From: Arthrobacter sp. StoSoilB19
Lineage (GTDB): Bacteria > Actinomycetota > Actinomycetes > Actinomycetales > Micrococcaceae
Direction of reading: 5' to 3'
Assembly: GCF_019977275.1 (NCBI RefSeq)
Contig: NZ_AP024650.1
Coordinates: forward strand, 2,108,001-2,172,000
DNA length: 64,000 nucleotides
This document shows, in pieces, positions 1 through 10,785 of the stretch. Numbering within the stretch: position 1 is the stretch's first letter; the number at the start of each line of letters is the position of its first letter. A program made the translations under genes and the position numbers. The notes under the pieces are model-generated. The model had not been told where the DNA came from, did not search any database, and saw only the letters and a program-made list of their open reading frames with translations.

Positions 1-488
1 TGCTGCAGGAACTGCGCGACAGCTCCGACGTCGTCCTCGACACCTCCAACTACAACGTCCACGGGCTGGCCACCGCCATCACCGAACTGTTCAGCGAAAC
101 CGGTCCGGTGGCGCTTCGGCTGAATGTCATGAGCTTTGGCTTCAAGTACGGCCTGCCGGTGGACGCCAACTATGTGGCCGATGTCAGGTTCATCCCCAAC
201 CCGCACTGGGTACCGCAGCTGCGCCCGCTGACGGGCCTGGACAAGGACGTCAGCGACTACGTGCTCGAGGCCGAAGGCGTCAAGAACTTCGTGGACCGGT
301 ATGTCCTGGCACTCGAACCCGTCCTGGAGGGCTACCGCAGGGAGAACAAGCACTACGCCACCATCGCCGTCGGCTGTACGGGCGGCAAGCACCGCTCCGT
401 TGCGGTCGCCGTGGAACTTTCCAAGAAACTTGCGCAGTACCCCCGGGTCACGGTGACCACCGCGCACCGGGATCTGGGCCGCGAATAA
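1..488 (+). CDS. rapZ: RNase adapter protein RapZ, 3' part (5' end outside window)
   Basis: The C-terminal 161 codons of a RapZ/YvcJ-family nucleotide-binding protein, read in the frame whose first full codon is at base 3. The N-terminal P-loop lies outside the window. The visible part carries the family's conserved FGFKYG stretch and the C-terminal [10 protein letters not shown] motif. In E. coli RapZ controls decay of the small RNA GlmZ and so amino-sugar synthesis; in Gram-positive bacteria the role is less clear, but the protein binds nucleotides. The stop overlaps the yvcK start (TAATG), so translation is probably coupled. The rapZ-yvcK-whiA order is conserved in Actinobacteria, usually behind uvrC. 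The family call is secure; function in this organism is inferred. Confidence 0.93.
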   Translation, partial: LQELRDSSDVVLDTSNYNVHGLATAITELFSETGPVALRLNVMSFGFKYGLPVDANYVADVRFIPNPHWVPQLRPLTGLDKDVSDYVLEAEGVKNFVDRYVLALEPVLEGYRRENKHYATIAVGCTGGKHRSVAVAVELSKKLAQYPRVTVTTAHRDLGRE

Positions 489-1507
489 TGGCACTTTTCA
501 CCGGAGCACTGCCCCTGGTGCCGCCTGCCGCCGGCAAGGGCTCGGGCCAGCAGGACAAGGGCCCCAACGTGGTGGCCCTGGGCGGCGGCCACGGCCTTGC
601 GGCCTCGCTGTCCGCGCTCCGCCTGCTCACCTCCGAACTCACCGCGGTGGTCACAGTGGCGGACGACGGCGGGTCGTCGGGGCGTCTGCGCGAGGAGTAC
701 GGTGTCCTTCCGCCGGGAGACCTCCGCATGGCGCTGTCTGCGCTCTGCGACGACACCGACTGGGGCCGTACCTGGCGCGATGTCATGCAGCACCGGTTCC
801 GCGCCGCAAAGGGACCTGGCGGATCGCTGGACGAGCACGCCATGGGGAACCTGCTGATCGTCACGCTCTGGGAACTGCTGGGGGACACCGTCGCAGGGCT
901 CAAATGGGCGGGTGCCCTGCTGGGCGCCCGCGGCCAGGTCCTGCCCATGTCCACCGTGCCACTCACCATTGAAGGTGATGTGCGCGTGACCGCACCTGAC
1001 GGCTCAACCGCGCTGCAAACCATCCACGGCCAGGCCCGCTGTGCCGTGGCAGGCTCACTCGAGGAGGTCCGCCTCCTGCCGAAAGCGGCGCCGGCCTGCA
1101 CGGACGCCCTGACGGCCATCGAACTGGCGGACTGGGTGGTCCTGGGTCCGGGCTCCTGGTACACGTCCGTCCTGCCGCACCTGCTCCTGCCGGAGATGCG
1201 CCAGGCCCTCTGCAGCACCCCCGCCAAACGCTGCCTGACCATGAACCTTGCCACGGACACCAAGGAAACCACGGGCATGACGGCGGCGGACCATCTCCAC
1301 GTCCTGCGGCGCTACGCGCCGGAGTTCAGCGTGGACGTGGTCCTGGCCGATCCCACCTCCATACCGGACCGCCGGGAGTTCGAGAAGGCCGCCGGCATGA
1401 TCGGCGCAGAGGTGGTCTTGGGTAAAGTAGGGGCGTCGGGACGCCGCCCTGTCCACGAGCCGCTGCGGCTGGCGACGGCGTACCAGGACATTTTTGGGAA
1501 CAGTTAG
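488..1507 (+). CDS. yvcK: gluconeogenesis factor YvcK/CofD-like protein
   Basis: 339-residue YvcK-family protein of the CofD-like Rossmann fold. The N-terminal glycine-rich GGGHGL motif (about residues 31-36) and the DDGGSSGRLR motif (about 59-68) are the family's ligand-binding signatures. In Bacillus and mycobacteria, homologues bind UDP-sugars and affect carbon metabolism and peptidoglycan synthesis. The ATG overlaps the rapZ stop by one base, and whiA starts 10 bases after this stop, so the three genes form one transcription unit. The length is normal for the family and nothing is missing. Role here is by family only. Confidence 0.93.
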   Translation: MALFTGALPLVPPAAGKGSGQQDKGPNVVALGGGHGLAASLSALRLLTSELTAVVTVADDGGSSGRLREEYGVLPPGDLRMALSALCDDTDWGRTWRDVMQHRFRAAKGPGGSLDEHAMGNLLIVTLWELLGDTVAGLKWAGALLGARGQVLPMSTVPLTIEGDVRVTAPDGSTALQTIHGQARCAVAGSLEEVRLLPKAAPACTDALTAIELADWVVLGPGSWYTSVLPHLLLPEMRQALCSTPAKRCLTMNLATDTKETTGMTAADHLHVLRRYAPEFSVDVVLADPTSIPDRREFEKAAGMIGAEVVLGKVGASGRRPVHEPLRLATAYQDIFGNS

Positions 1508-1516
1508 GAAGGTGCC

Positions 1517-2497
1517 ATGGCACTGACAGCATCAGTCAAGGAAGAACTGTCCCGTCTGGACATCAAGAAGTCATCAGTGCGCAAGGCTGAGGTTTCCGCC
1601 ATGCTCCGGTTTGCCGGGGGACTGCACATCATCTCCGGCCGGATCGTCATCGAGGCGGAAGTGGACCTGGCCTCTACGGCGCGCAGGCTCCGTGCCGCCA
1701 TCGCAGAGGTCTACGGACACCAAAGCGAAATCATCGTCGTTTCCGCCGGCGGACTCCGGCGCGCCAGCCGCTACGTCGTCCGCGTAGTCCGTGACGGCGA
1801 GGCGCTGGCACGCCAGACCGGCCTCCTGGACGGACGCGGACGCCCCGTGCGCGGCCTGCCGTCCGCCGTCGTGAACGGTTCCGCGGCGGACGCCGAGGCC
1901 GTCTGGCGCGGGGCCTTCCTGGCCCACGGCTCCCTCACGGAACCCGGCCGGTCATCATCGCTGGAGGTCACCTGCCCGGGGCCAGAATCCGCCCTGGCCC
2001 TGGTGGGCGCGGCCCGCCGCCTGGACATCCAGGCCAAGGCCAGGGAAGTCAGGGGAGTGGACCGGGTGGTGATTCGCGACGGTGACACCATCGCCGCACT
2101 CCTGACCCGCATGGGAGCCCACGACGCCCTGATGGTCTGGGAGGAGCGCCGCATGCGCAAGGAGGTCAGGGCAACCGCCAACCGCCTCGCCAACTTCGAC
2201 GACGCCAACCTGCGCCGTTCCGCACAGGCAGCGGTGGCGGCAGGGGCAAGGGTGGACCGGGCACTGGAAATCCTCGGCGACGACGTTCCGGACCACCTGA
2301 AGTACGCAGGCGAACTGCGGGTGGCGCACAAGCAGGCCAGCCTGGACGAGCTGGGCCGCCTGGCCGACCCCGTCATGACCAAGGATGCTATTGCCGGCAG
2401 GATCCGCCGGCTGCTGGCCATGGCGGACAAGCGCGCCCTTGACCTGGGCATTCCCGGAACGGACGCCAATGTGACGCCCGAAATGCTGGACGAGTAA
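1517..2497 (+). CDS. whiA: DNA-binding protein WhiA
   Basis: 326-residue WhiA. The protein starts [14 protein letters not shown], typical of the family, and has an N-terminal LAGLIDADG-endonuclease-like fold (about residues 1-220) followed by a C-terminal helix-turn-helix (about 240-310, around [18 protein letters not shown]). In Streptomyces WhiA is a sporulation regulator that works with WhiB; in non-sporulating Actinobacteria and Bacillus it links to cell division and chromosome segregation. AGGAAGG lies just before the ATG, supporting this start. It is the third gene of the rapZ-yvcK-whiA unit. Confidence 0.95.
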   Translation: MALTASVKEELSRLDIKKSSVRKAEVSAMLRFAGGLHIISGRIVIEAEVDLASTARRLRAAIAEVYGHQSEIIVVSAGGLRRASRYVVRVVRDGEALARQTGLLDGRGRPVRGLPSAVVNGSAADAEAVWRGAFLAHGSLTEPGRSSSLEVTCPGPESALALVGAARRLDIQAKAREVRGVDRVVIRDGDTIAALLTRMGAHDALMVWEERRMRKEVRATANRLANFDDANLRRSAQAAVAAGARVDRALEILGDDVPDHLKYAGELRVAHKQASLDELGRLADPVMTKDAIAGRIRRLLAMADKRALDLGIPGTDANVTPEMLDE

Positions 2498-2521
2498 CCG
2501 CCCCATAGAATCAAAAATAAT

Positions 2522-2542
2522 TCCGGGCACCAGCTGCCCGGA
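2522..2542 (+). terminator. short hairpin after whiA
   Basis: An 8-bp perfect stem (TCCGGGCA/TGCCCGGA) with a 5-base loop, 25 bases after the whiA stop. No T-run follows, so it is a possible weak terminator or RNA 3' end at the close of the rapZ-yvcK-whiA unit. Confidence 0.45.
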
Positions 2543-2599
2543 TGCACAATCCGAGAGTTACCAACCGGGCCTGACGGGTCCACGATATTGGAGGATTTT

Positions 2600-3226
2600 G
2601 TGACCGAGTACGTATTGCCGGAACTCAGCTACGACTACGCCGCCCTCGAACCGCACATTTCCGCGCGGATCATGGAACTGCACCACAGCAAGCACCACGC
2701 CGCCTACGTGGCAGGCGCCAACAACGCCCTCGCCCAGTTGGCCGAGGCGCGCGAAAAGGGCGACTTCGCCAACATCAACCGGCTTTCCAAGGACCTCGCG
2801 TTCCACACCGGCGGCCACATCAACCACTCCGTGTTCTGGAAGAACCTCTCCCCGGACGGCGGCGACAAGCCCGAGGGCGAGCTGGCTGCCGCGATCGATG
2901 ACGCCTTCGGCTCCTTCGATGCCTTCCGTGCACAGTTCTCCGCCGCTGCCCTGGGCCTCCAGGGATCGGGCTGGGGCTTCCTCGCCTACGAGCCCATCGG
3001 CGGAAACCTCGTCATCGAGCAGCTGTACGACCAGCAGGGCAACACGGCACTGGGAACCACCCCGCTGCTGATGCTGGACATGTGGGAGCACGCCTTCTAC
3101 CTGGACTACGTCAACGTGAAGGCCGACTACGTCAAGGCCTTCTGGAACATCGTCAACTGGGCGGACGTTGCCAAGCGTTTCGAGGCAGCACGCACCAACG
3201 CCACGGGACTCATCACCCTCCCGTAG
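2600..3226 (+). CDS. sodA: superoxide dismutase (Mn/Fe family)
   Basis: 208-residue Fe/Mn superoxide dismutase, which converts superoxide to peroxide and oxygen in the cytoplasm. Metal-ligand regions are visible: the His in MELHHSKHH (about residue 28), the His in HINHSVFW, and [11 protein letters not shown] with the C-terminal Asp/His ligand pair. GSGWGFLAY is the usual core segment. The GTG at 2600 is preferred over the TTG 12 bases upstream, because GGAGG at 2590-2594 sits 5 bases before it and the protein then starts at the conserved beta segment. Single-gene unit followed by a strong hairpin. Mn versus Fe use cannot be settled by reading. Confidence 0.95.
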   Translation: MTEYVLPELSYDYAALEPHISARIMELHHSKHHAAYVAGANNALAQLAEAREKGDFANINRLSKDLAFHTGGHINHSVFWKNLSPDGGDKPEGELAAAIDDAFGSFDAFRAQFSAAALGLQGSGWGFLAYEPIGGNLVIEQLYDQQGNTALGTTPLLMLDMWEHAFYLDYVNVKADYVKAFWNIVNWADVAKRFEAARTNATGLITLP

Positions 3227-3292
3227 TGGGCGGTACCATACCCTGCTGTAACAAACTTCACATTCGGACTTAAACCACCCGCAATGTGGACC

Positions 3293-3320
3293 GTCCGCCC
3301 CCGCACTTGCGGGGGCGGAC
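3293..3320 (+). terminator. strong GC hairpin after sodA
   Basis: A 12-bp perfect stem (GTCCGCCCCCGC/GCGGGGGCGGAC) with a 4-base ACTT loop, 67 bases after the sodA stop. There is no T-tract. Probable terminator separating sodA from the glycolytic operon. Confidence 0.7.
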
Positions 3321-3370
3321 CCAGTTAAACGTAAGATAGGTCACGGAAGGCGGTTAGCCTTCAGCAATGA

Positions 3371-4498
<1,128 letters not shown>

Positions 4499-4508
4499 GG
4501 TTAGACAC

Positions 4509-5735
4509 ATGACATCTCACACCCTCAACGAACTGATCGCTGAAGGTGTCCGCGGGCGGTACATTCTGGTTCGAAGTGACCTGAATGTGCCGCTCGACGG
4601 CTCTACAGTCACTGATGATGGCCGTATCAAGGCCTCCCTGCCAGTGCTGCAAAAGCTCACGGACGCCGGTGCCCGCGTGCTGGTAACAGCCCACCTCGGA
4701 CGCCCCAAGGGCGCCCCGGAAGACAAGTACTCCCTCCGCCCCGCAGTGGACCGCCTCGCCGAACTGGCAGGCTTCAAGGTCACCCTTGCAGCCGACACCG
4801 TCGGCGATGCCGCCAAGGCAGCCGCCGCGTCGCTGCAGGACGGTGAAGCGCTGGTCCTTGAGAACGTCCGCTTCGACGCCCGCGAAACCAGCAAGGACGA
4901 CGCTGAACGCGGAGCCTTCGCGGATGAGCTCGTGGCGCTCACCGGCGGCAACGGCGCCTACGTGGATGACGCCTTCGGCGCCGTCCACCGCAAGCATGCC
5001 AGTGTCTATGACGTCGCCACCCGGCTTCCGTCATACCAGGGCGACCTGGTGCACGCCGAAGTGGAAGTCCTCCGAAAGCTGACCACCGACACCCAGCGCC
5101 CCTATGTGGTGGTGCTCGGCGGCTCCAAGGTCTCGGACAAGCTCGCGGTCATCGACAACCTGATCGGCAAGGCTGACACCATCCTGGTGGGCGGCGGCAT
5201 GCTCTTCACGTTCCTGGCGGCAGCAGGCCACAAGGTTGGCTCCAGCCTCCTTGAGGAGGACCAGATCACCGTCGTCCAGGACTACCTGAAGCGCGCGGCC
5301 GATGCCGGCACGGAATTCGTTGTCCCCACGGACGTTGTGGTGGCAGAGAAGTTCGCCGCCGACGCCAGGCACGAGACCGTGGCAGCCGACGCCATTGAAG
5401 GCAGCAGCTTCGGCGCCCAGGGCATCGGCCTGGACATTGGGCCGGATACAGCGGCTGCCTTCTCCGAACGGATCAAGGGCGCGCGGACAGTCTTTTGGAA
5501 CGGCCCCATGGGTGTCTTCGAATTCGAGGCATTCTCGGCCGGCACCCGTGCAATCGCCCAGGCCCTCACCGAAACCGGCGGGTTCACCGTGGTGGGCGGA
5601 GGGGACTCCGCTGCCGCTGTGCGCACGCTGGGTTTCAGTGATGACCAGTTCGGACACATTTCCACTGGCGGCGGCGCCAGCCTGGAATACCTTGAAGGCA
5701 AGGAACTCCCCGGCCTCAGCGTCCTGGACCGGTAG
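4509..5735 (+). CDS. pgk: phosphoglycerate kinase
   Basis: 408-residue phosphoglycerate kinase, which transfers phosphate from 1,3-bisphosphoglycerate to ADP. Seen in order: [10 protein letters not shown] near the N-terminus, HLGRPKG (substrate site), GGSKVSDK at the start of the nucleotide domain, and GGGDSAAAV near the C-terminus. Length and motif order are normal. Ten bases separate it from the gap stop, so the two are almost certainly co-transcribed. Confidence 0.97.
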   Translation: MTSHTLNELIAEGVRGRYILVRSDLNVPLDGSTVTDDGRIKASLPVLQKLTDAGARVLVTAHLGRPKGAPEDKYSLRPAVDRLAELAGFKVTLAADTVGDAAKAAAASLQDGEALVLENVRFDARETSKDDAERGAFADELVALTGGNGAYVDDAFGAVHRKHASVYDVATRLPSYQGDLVHAEVEVLRKLTTDTQRPYVVVLGGSKVSDKLAVIDNLIGKADTILVGGGMLFTFLAAAGHKVGSSLLEEDQITVVQDYLKRAADAGTEFVVPTDVVVAEKFAADARHETVAADAIEGSSFGAQGIGLDIGPDTAAAFSERIKGARTVFWNGPMGVFEFEAFSAGTRAIAQALTETGGFTVVGGGDSAAAVRTLGFSDDQFGHISTGGGASLEYLEGKELPGLSVLDR

Positions 5736-5858
5736 GGCCAGGCCGGTAGAACCACCGCTGCTTTCCCAGCAGTAAACGGACTTCGCAGTCCTCCGGCCGG
5801 CAGGTTGCCCGCGGCAGCCTGCCGGCCGCACACATATCAAGAACTTTTTGGAGATTAC

Positions 5859-6674
5859 GTGACTACGTCAACGAACGGCGCTTTCGACCGCAAGCCCTTC
5901 ATCGCGGGCAACTGGAAAATGAACATGGACCACGTCCAGGGCATCACGCTCCTGCAGAAGCTGGCCTGGACCCTCTCCGACGCCAAGCACGACTACAGCC
6001 GCGTCGAGGTGGCCGTCTTCCCGCCGTTCACGGACCTCCGCGGTGTCCAGACCCTGGTCCAGGGCGACGACCTGCAGGTCGCCTACGGCGGCCAGGACCT
6101 GTCCCAGTTCGATTCAGGAGCCTACACCGGCGACATTTCCGGGCAGTTCCTGAACAAGCTCGGCTGCAAGTACGTCCTGGTGGGCCATAGCGAACGCCGC
6201 ACCATCCACAACGAATCCGATGACGTCCTCAACGCCAAGGTCAAGGCCGCCTTCAGGCACGGGGTCACCCCGGTCCTCTGCGTCGGCGAAGGCCTTGAGA
6301 TCCGCCAGGCCGGAACCCACGTCGACCACACGCTGCAGCAGCTCCGTGCCGGAGTGTCCGGCCTGACGGCCGAACAGGCCGCCGAACTGGTGGTGGCCTA
6401 CGAGCCCGTCTGGGCCATCGGCACCGGTGAAGTGGCAGGACCGGAGGACGCACAGGAAATGTGCGCCGCCATCCGCGCCGAGCTGGAATCGCTGTTCGGT
6501 GCCGGGACAGCCGGCAAGACCCGCCTTCTCTACGGCGGTTCGGTAAAGGCCAACAACGCGGCAGCGATCCTGCAGGAACGCGACGTGGACGGCCTGCTGG
6601 TGGGAGGCGCAAGCCTCGACCCCGCCGAGTTTGCTAATATTGTCAGGTTCGAGAGCCACCTGGTCGCGGACTAG
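5859..6674 (+). CDS. tpiA: triosephosphate isomerase
   Basis: 271-residue triosephosphate isomerase. GNWKMN (catalytic Lys), GHSERR (catalytic His), [11 protein letters not shown] (catalytic Glu) and YGGSVKANN (phosphate loop) are all intact. The GTG at 5859 follows TTGGAG at 5848-5853. A start at 5805 is possible but adds 18 residues with no match to the family. There is a 123-base gap after pgk; no terminator is visible in it, so read-through from pgk is likely. Confidence 0.96.
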   Translation: MTTSTNGAFDRKPFIAGNWKMNMDHVQGITLLQKLAWTLSDAKHDYSRVEVAVFPPFTDLRGVQTLVQGDDLQVAYGGQDLSQFDSGAYTGDISGQFLNKLGCKYVLVGHSERRTIHNESDDVLNAKVKAAFRHGVTPVLCVGEGLEIRQAGTHVDHTLQQLRAGVSGLTAEQAAELVVAYEPVWAIGTGEVAGPEDAQEMCAAIRAELESLFGAGTAGKTRLLYGGSVKANNAAAILQERDVDGLLVGGASLDPAEFANIVRFESHLVAD

Positions 6675-6722
6675 TCCCCAGCCAGCGAAAACTCCCGTAA
6701 TCCCAACTTCTGAAAGGCCGTC

Positions 6723-6980
6723 GTGGACGTTCTTCATGTCATTCTGCAGATCCTCCTGGGCATCACCAGCCTCCTGCTGACGCTGCTGATCCTCCTGCAC
6801 AAGGGACGCGGCGGCGGGTTGTCCGACATGTTCGGCGGCGGCATGAGCTCGGGCCTCAGCTCTTCAGGCGTGGCAGAACGGAACCTCAACCGCTTCACCA
6901 TCATCCTGGGCGTGACGTGGGGCGTGGTGATCATCGCCCTTGGCCTGATCATGCGGTTCAGCGGGACCGGGGATTCCTGA
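6723..6980 (+). CDS. secG: preprotein translocase subunit SecG
   Basis: 85-residue SecG with two membrane helices (about residues 3-23 and 55-75) separated by the glycine-rich cytoplasmic loop GRGGGLSDMFGGGMSS, which is diagnostic for SecG. It is the accessory subunit of the SecYEG channel. GTG start. It follows tpiA by 48 bases, an arrangement common in Gram-positive genomes, and is closed by a hairpin. Confidence 0.93.
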   Translation: MDVLHVILQILLGITSLLLTLLILLHKGRGGGLSDMFGGGMSSGLSSSGVAERNLNRFTIILGVTWGVVIIALGLIMRFSGTGDS

Positions 6981-7033
6981 CCCCTGCTGTACAAGGTCCT
7001 TTAGGCCCTGCCGCCCGGTAGGCCTGCCAATTA

Positions 7034-7074
7034 GACTGTGGCTGTCGGTTCACCCGGCGGCCACAGTCTTGTTT
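7034..7074 (+). terminator. Rho-independent terminator after secG
   Basis: A 9-bp perfect stem (GACTGTGGC/GCCACAGTC) enclosing a further short CGG/CCG pairing, followed by TTGTTT. It lies between secG and rbpA and probably ends the gap-pgk-tpiA-secG transcript. Confidence 0.7.
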
Positions 7075-7116
7075 AAGCTGCAGGTCCCCGGCGTCCGCTT
7101 CGAGGCAGGAGTCGTA

Positions 7117-7512
7117 ATGGTCCATCCGTCATCAGGCTTCCGGGGCACCCGCGCCGGGGTTACTGCAGGGTCCGGGTCGAGCCTGCAGTCCAACGACTCG
7201 TCCCCGCGCCCTCTTCCCCGTATCCGGGTGTCCTATTGGTGTGCCAGGGGGCATGAGACGCAGCCCGTGTTCCTGAAGATGCCCGAGGACCAGATTCCCG
7301 CGACGTGGGACTGCAGGCGTTGTGGTGGACCCGCCACCAGGGACGGACGGGCCGCGGCTGCTGACGACCCTTTCGACGACGGCTACAAGAGCCATCTGGA
7401 ATACGTTAAAGAACGGCGCTCCGCCCAGGACGCCGAAGACGTCCTGGCCGGAGCGCTGGAAAAGCTACGCGCCCGCGGCGTCCTTCCGGACCAACTGCTG
7501 CGGGACACGTGA
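7117..7512 (+). CDS. rbpA: RNA polymerase-binding protein RbpA
   Basis: 131-residue RbpA, an actinobacterial activator that binds RNA polymerase and the principal sigma factor and stabilises the open complex. Seen: a basic N-terminal tail, the core with CARGHETQPVF and CRRCGGPATRDG (two CxxC-like ends of the RbpA core fold), then the basic linker and the C-terminal sigma-interaction helix (SHLEYVKERRS and onward). The ATG at 7117 is preceded by CAGGAG; a TTG 48 bases upstream is in the terminator stem and unlikely. The last 48 bases overlap pgl, which is encoded on the opposite strand. Confidence 0.93.
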   Translation: MVHPSSGFRGTRAGVTAGSGSSLQSNDSSPRPLPRIRVSYWCARGHETQPVFLKMPEDQIPATWDCRRCGGPATRDGRAAAADDPFDDGYKSHLEYVKERRSAQDAEDVLAGALEKLRARGVLPDQLLRDT

Positions 7513-8283
7513 GGCTGCATTCTCGTCAATCAACCACAGGGTACGGGACGTTCCACGGGGGCCGGACGCCGGTACCTGCACAGGGTTCGCCCCGGCCAGC
7601 GCCAGCCCTACAGCTCCTGCCTTGTCCTCACCGGCCACAACCATCCAAACCTCCGCCGCCGTATTGATGGCGGGAAGGGTCAGCGAGATCCGCAGCGGCG
7701 GCGGCTTGGGGGCGTTCCTGACACCCACCACCGTGCGCTCCTTTTCGCGGATGCCGGCCTGTTCCGGAAACAGCGATGCGATGTGTGCGTCGGGCCCCAC
7801 GCCGAGCAGCACCACGTCCAGCCGGGGGAGCAACGACGGCTCCTCCGGCCGGTCGTCGGACATGTCGGCCGCGTGTTCGTCTGCTGCGGCTTCCCGCAGC
7901 TGGCGGGCGTAGTCCTCGGCGGCTTCCTCCGGAGTGCCGAACTCATCCGAAGAACCAGGGGAGTGCACCCGGTCCGGATCGACGGGGATGTGGGACAGCA
8001 GTGCGTCGAACGCCTGCCTGGTATTCCGCTCAGGATCGGCAGACCCGACGAATCGTTCGTCGCCCCACCAAAAGTTGACCTTGGACCAGTCGACGGCGGG
8101 CGCTGCCGGTGAGTCCGCAACCGCCTTCAGCGTGCCGATCCCCACGGTTCCCCCGGTGAGCACCACGGTGGCTTCGCCGTACTTGTCCTGCACATCAACG
8201 AGCTTGGTGATCAGGCGGGCCGCGATGGCGGCCATGAGGACGGACGAATCTGGATGGATGCTTACTCGTGGGTCAACGCTCAC
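7465..8283 (-). CDS. pgl: 6-phosphogluconolactonase
   Basis: 272-residue 6-phosphogluconolactonase (DevB/SOL family), which hydrolyses 6-phosphogluconolactone in the oxidative pentose phosphate pathway. Visible motifs: the LTGGTVGIG loop, NFWWGDERFV (family signature), and LLGVGPDAHIASLFP (active-site His region). GTG start with AAGGAG upstream. It overlaps the end of opcA by 11 bases and is the last gene of the tkt-tal-pgi-zwf-opcA-pgl run. Its 3' end overlaps the 3' end of the convergent rbpA by 48 bases. Confidence 0.94.
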   Translation of the reverse strand: MSVDPRVSIHPDSSVLMAAIAARLITKLVDVQDKYGEATVVLTGGTVGIGTLKAVADSPAAPAVDWSKVNFWWGDERFVGSADPERNTRQAFDALLSHIPVDPDRVHSPGSSDEFGTPEEAAEDYARQLREAAADEHAADMSDDRPEEPSLLPRLDVVLLGVGPDAHIASLFPEQAGIREKERTVVGVRNAPKPPPLRISLTLPAINTAAEVWMVVAGEDKAGAVGLALAGANPVQVPASGPRGTSRTLWLIDENAASRVPQQLVRKDAAGA

Positions 8284-9214
8284 TGGGTCGGACGCTCCTT
8301 AGATTGGTACGTGGCAGTCCCATAGTAATCACTTCCCCGAAGACTTCGTCCGGGTCGAGGCGGCGGAGTTCTTCGGCGAGGCAGTCGCGGAGGCTGCGGC
8401 GTGGGAGGGAGATCCGTTGGGCGGGTTGGCCGGGTTGGGTGAGTTCGGCGACGGAAAGTCCGGGGCGGAACAGCTGGACGTCGCCGCCGGGGCGGCTGAG
8501 GCGGACGCGGCGGATGCCGGTCCCTGCCGGGTCCGCGACGATGGTCACGGGTGCGTCCAGGGTCAGGGTGAGCCAGGCTGCCAGCAGGATGGTGGAGGGT
8601 GAGTCCGAGGCGCCTTCGACCGCGACGGCCGTGACCGGTGAGGAGTCCACTTCGTCCAGGGCTGCCGCGAGCTGGATCCGCCAGTTGGTCAGCCGGGTCC
8701 AGGCGAGGTCGGTGTCGCCGGCCTTGTAGGTGCGGTGGATCCGTTCCAGTGCGGCCTGGGGGTCGGGTTCGTTCGCGGAGTCGGTGATCCTGCGGTGCGC
8801 GATCGCGCCGATGGAGGTCTCGCACGCGTTCGCGGGGGCGCCGTGCGGCCACCAGGCCACGATTGGGGCGTCCGGGAGCAGCAGCGCGGCCACCAGGGAC
8901 TCGGACTCGTGGGCCAGTTGGCCGTAGCCGCGCAGCACGATCACTTCCGAGGCGCCGGCGTCCCCGCCCACCCGGATCTGCGCGTCGAGCCGGTCTTCAG
9001 CGTCCTTCCCGGCGTCGGCGAGGACGATGATCCGGCAGGGGTGTTCCCGGCTGGCGTCGTTCGCGGCCTCGATCGCTTCTTCCTCGAGTCCGGACTTGGT
9101 CACGACCACCAGGGTCAGGACCCGGCCCAGCGCGATCACGCCGCCCTGCTCGCGCAGGGCCATGAGTTTCTTGGACACCTTTGAGGTGGTGGTGTCGGGC
9201 AGGTTAACGATCAT
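8273..9214 (-). CDS. opcA: glucose-6-phosphate dehydrogenase assembly protein OpcA
   Basis: 313-residue OpcA, an actinobacterial and cyanobacterial partner needed for assembly or redox control of glucose-6-phosphate dehydrogenase. N-terminal MIVNLPDTTTSKVSKKLMAL and the internal WWPHGAPANACETSIGAIAHRRITD region are typical of the family (the WWP and HRRITDS elements). It overlaps the zwf stop by 4 bases (ATGA), which fits a 1:1 partner, and overlaps pgl by 11. Confidence 0.93.
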   Translation of the reverse strand: MIVNLPDTTTSKVSKKLMALREQGGVIALGRVLTLVVVTKSGLEEEAIEAANDASREHPCRIIVLADAGKDAEDRLDAQIRVGGDAGASEVIVLRGYGQLAHESESLVAALLLPDAPIVAWWPHGAPANACETSIGAIAHRRITDSANEPDPQAALERIHRTYKAGDTDLAWTRLTNWRIQLAAALDEVDSSPVTAVAVEGASDSPSTILLAAWLTLTLDAPVTIVADPAGTGIRRVRLSRPGGDVQLFRPGLSVAELTQPGQPAQRISLPRRSLRDCLAEELRRLDPDEVFGEVITMGLPRTNLRSVRPSER

Positions 9215-10770
9215 GGCCTTCTCCAGGTTCGTCCGTCACGGGCCAGCAGCTCATCGGCCGAGGCGGGGCCCCAGGAACCGGGGGCGTAGGGTTCGGGCTG
9301 CTCACTCAGGGACGCCCAGTATTCCTCGAACGGGTCAAGGATCTTCCAGGACAGCTCCACTTCCTCATGCCTCGGGAACAGCGGCGGCTCACCCAGAAGC
9401 ACGTCCAGGATCAGCCGCTCGTACGCCTCCGGCGAGGACTCCGTGAACGAGTGCCCGTAGCCGAAGTCCATGGTCACGTCGCGGACTTCCATTTGCGTGC
9501 CCGGGACCTTGGAACCGAACCGGATGGTCACGCCCTCATCGGGCTGGACCCGGATCACCACGGCGTTCTGCCCGAAGTCATCCTCCCCGTGGTCACGGAA
9601 CAACAGGTTCGGGGCGCGCTTGAAGACCACCGCGATTTCGGTCACGCGCCGGCCCAGGCGCTTGCCGGCCCGCAGGTAGAACGGCACTCCGGACCAGCGG
9701 CGGGTGTGGATGTCCACCCGGACAGCGGCGTAGGTTTCGGTGGTGGAATCGGCGGGGATGCCTTCTTCCTCCAGGTAGCCCTGGACCTGCTCGCCGCCCT
9801 GCCAGCCGCCGGTGAACTGCCCGCGGGCCGAGTGCGTGGACAGGTCGTCCGGGAGCTTGACCGCGGCGAGGACTTTTTCCTTCTCTGCCCGCAGGTCATC
9901 GGCGTTGAAGGAGATCGGCTCCTCCATCGCCGTCAAAGCGAGCAGCTGCAGCAGGTGGTTCTGGATCACGTCGCGGGCCGCGCCCACGCCGTCGTAATAT
10001 CCTGCCCGGCCGCCGGTGCCGATGTCCTCGGCCATGGTGATCTGGACATGGTCCACGTAGTTGGCGTTCCACAACGGCTCGAACAACTGGTTCGCGAAAC
10101 GCAGCGCCAGGATGTTCTGCACCGTTTCCTTGCCCAGGTAATGGTCAATCCGGAACACCGCGTCCGGCGGGAACACCGATTCGACGATGTCGTTCAACTG
10201 CCTGGCCGACTGCAGGTCGTGACCGAACGGCTTTTCGATCACCACGCGCCGCCATTTGTCCCCCTCGGCCTGCGCCAGGCCGTGCTTGGAGAGCTGCCGG
10301 CAGACCTGCTCGAACGCCTTGGGCGGGATCGACAAGTAGAACGCGTGGTTCCCCCGGGTGCCCCGGACGTCGTCGAGTTCCTTGATGGTCTCACCAAGGC
10401 GCTCAAAGGCCGCGTCGTCGTCGAACTCGCCCTGGACAAACCGGATGCCCTCGGACAACTGGTTCCACACGGCCTCATCGAACGGCGTCCGCGCATGGGC
10501 CTGCACCGAGGCCTTCACCTCGGCGGCGAAATCTTCCTTGTCCCACTCCCGGCGGGCAAAACCCACCAGCGCGAAACTCGGCGGCAACAGCCCGCGGTTG
10601 GCAAGGTCATACACCGCAGGCATGAGCTTCTTCCGGGCCAAATCACCCGTGACCCCAAAGAGTACCAACGACGACGGACCGGCAATCCGGTTCAAACGGC
10701 GGTCACGCGGATCGCGCAACGGATTACGCCCGCGGCCCGCGCCCTTCCTGCCGTATTCAGTTTCTGGCAT
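9211..10770 (-). CDS. zwf: glucose-6-phosphate 1-dehydrogenase
   Basis: 519-residue NADP-dependent glucose-6-phosphate dehydrogenase. The Rossmann motif FGVTGDLARKKLMPA is near residues 38-52; the substrate and catalytic motif RIDHYLGKE follows mid-protein; and EKPFGHD precedes it. Normal length with a basic N-terminal tail. Fifteen bases downstream of pgi and overlapping opcA by 4, so the genes are clearly co-transcribed. It makes the NADPH-producing entry step of the pathway. Confidence 0.97.
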   Translation of the reverse strand: MPETEYGRKGAGRGRNPLRDPRDRRLNRIAGPSSLVLFGVTGDLARKKLMPAVYDLANRGLLPPSFALVGFARREWDKEDFAAEVKASVQAHARTPFDEAVWNQLSEGIRFVQGEFDDDAAFERLGETIKELDDVRGTRGNHAFYLSIPPKAFEQVCRQLSKHGLAQAEGDKWRRVVIEKPFGHDLQSARQLNDIVESVFPPDAVFRIDHYLGKETVQNILALRFANQLFEPLWNANYVDHVQITMAEDIGTGGRAGYYDGVGAARDVIQNHLLQLLALTAMEEPISFNADDLRAEKEKVLAAVKLPDDLSTHSARGQFTGGWQGGEQVQGYLEEEGIPADSTTETYAAVRVDIHTRRWSGVPFYLRAGKRLGRRVTEIAVVFKRAPNLLFRDHGEDDFGQNAVVIRVQPDEGVTIRFGSKVPGTQMEVRDVTMDFGYGHSFTESSPEAYERLILDVLLGEPPLFPRHEEVELSWKILDPFEEYWASLSEQPEPYAPGSWGPASADELLARDGRTWRRP

Positions 10771-10785
10771 GGTTGCTTCTGCGCC

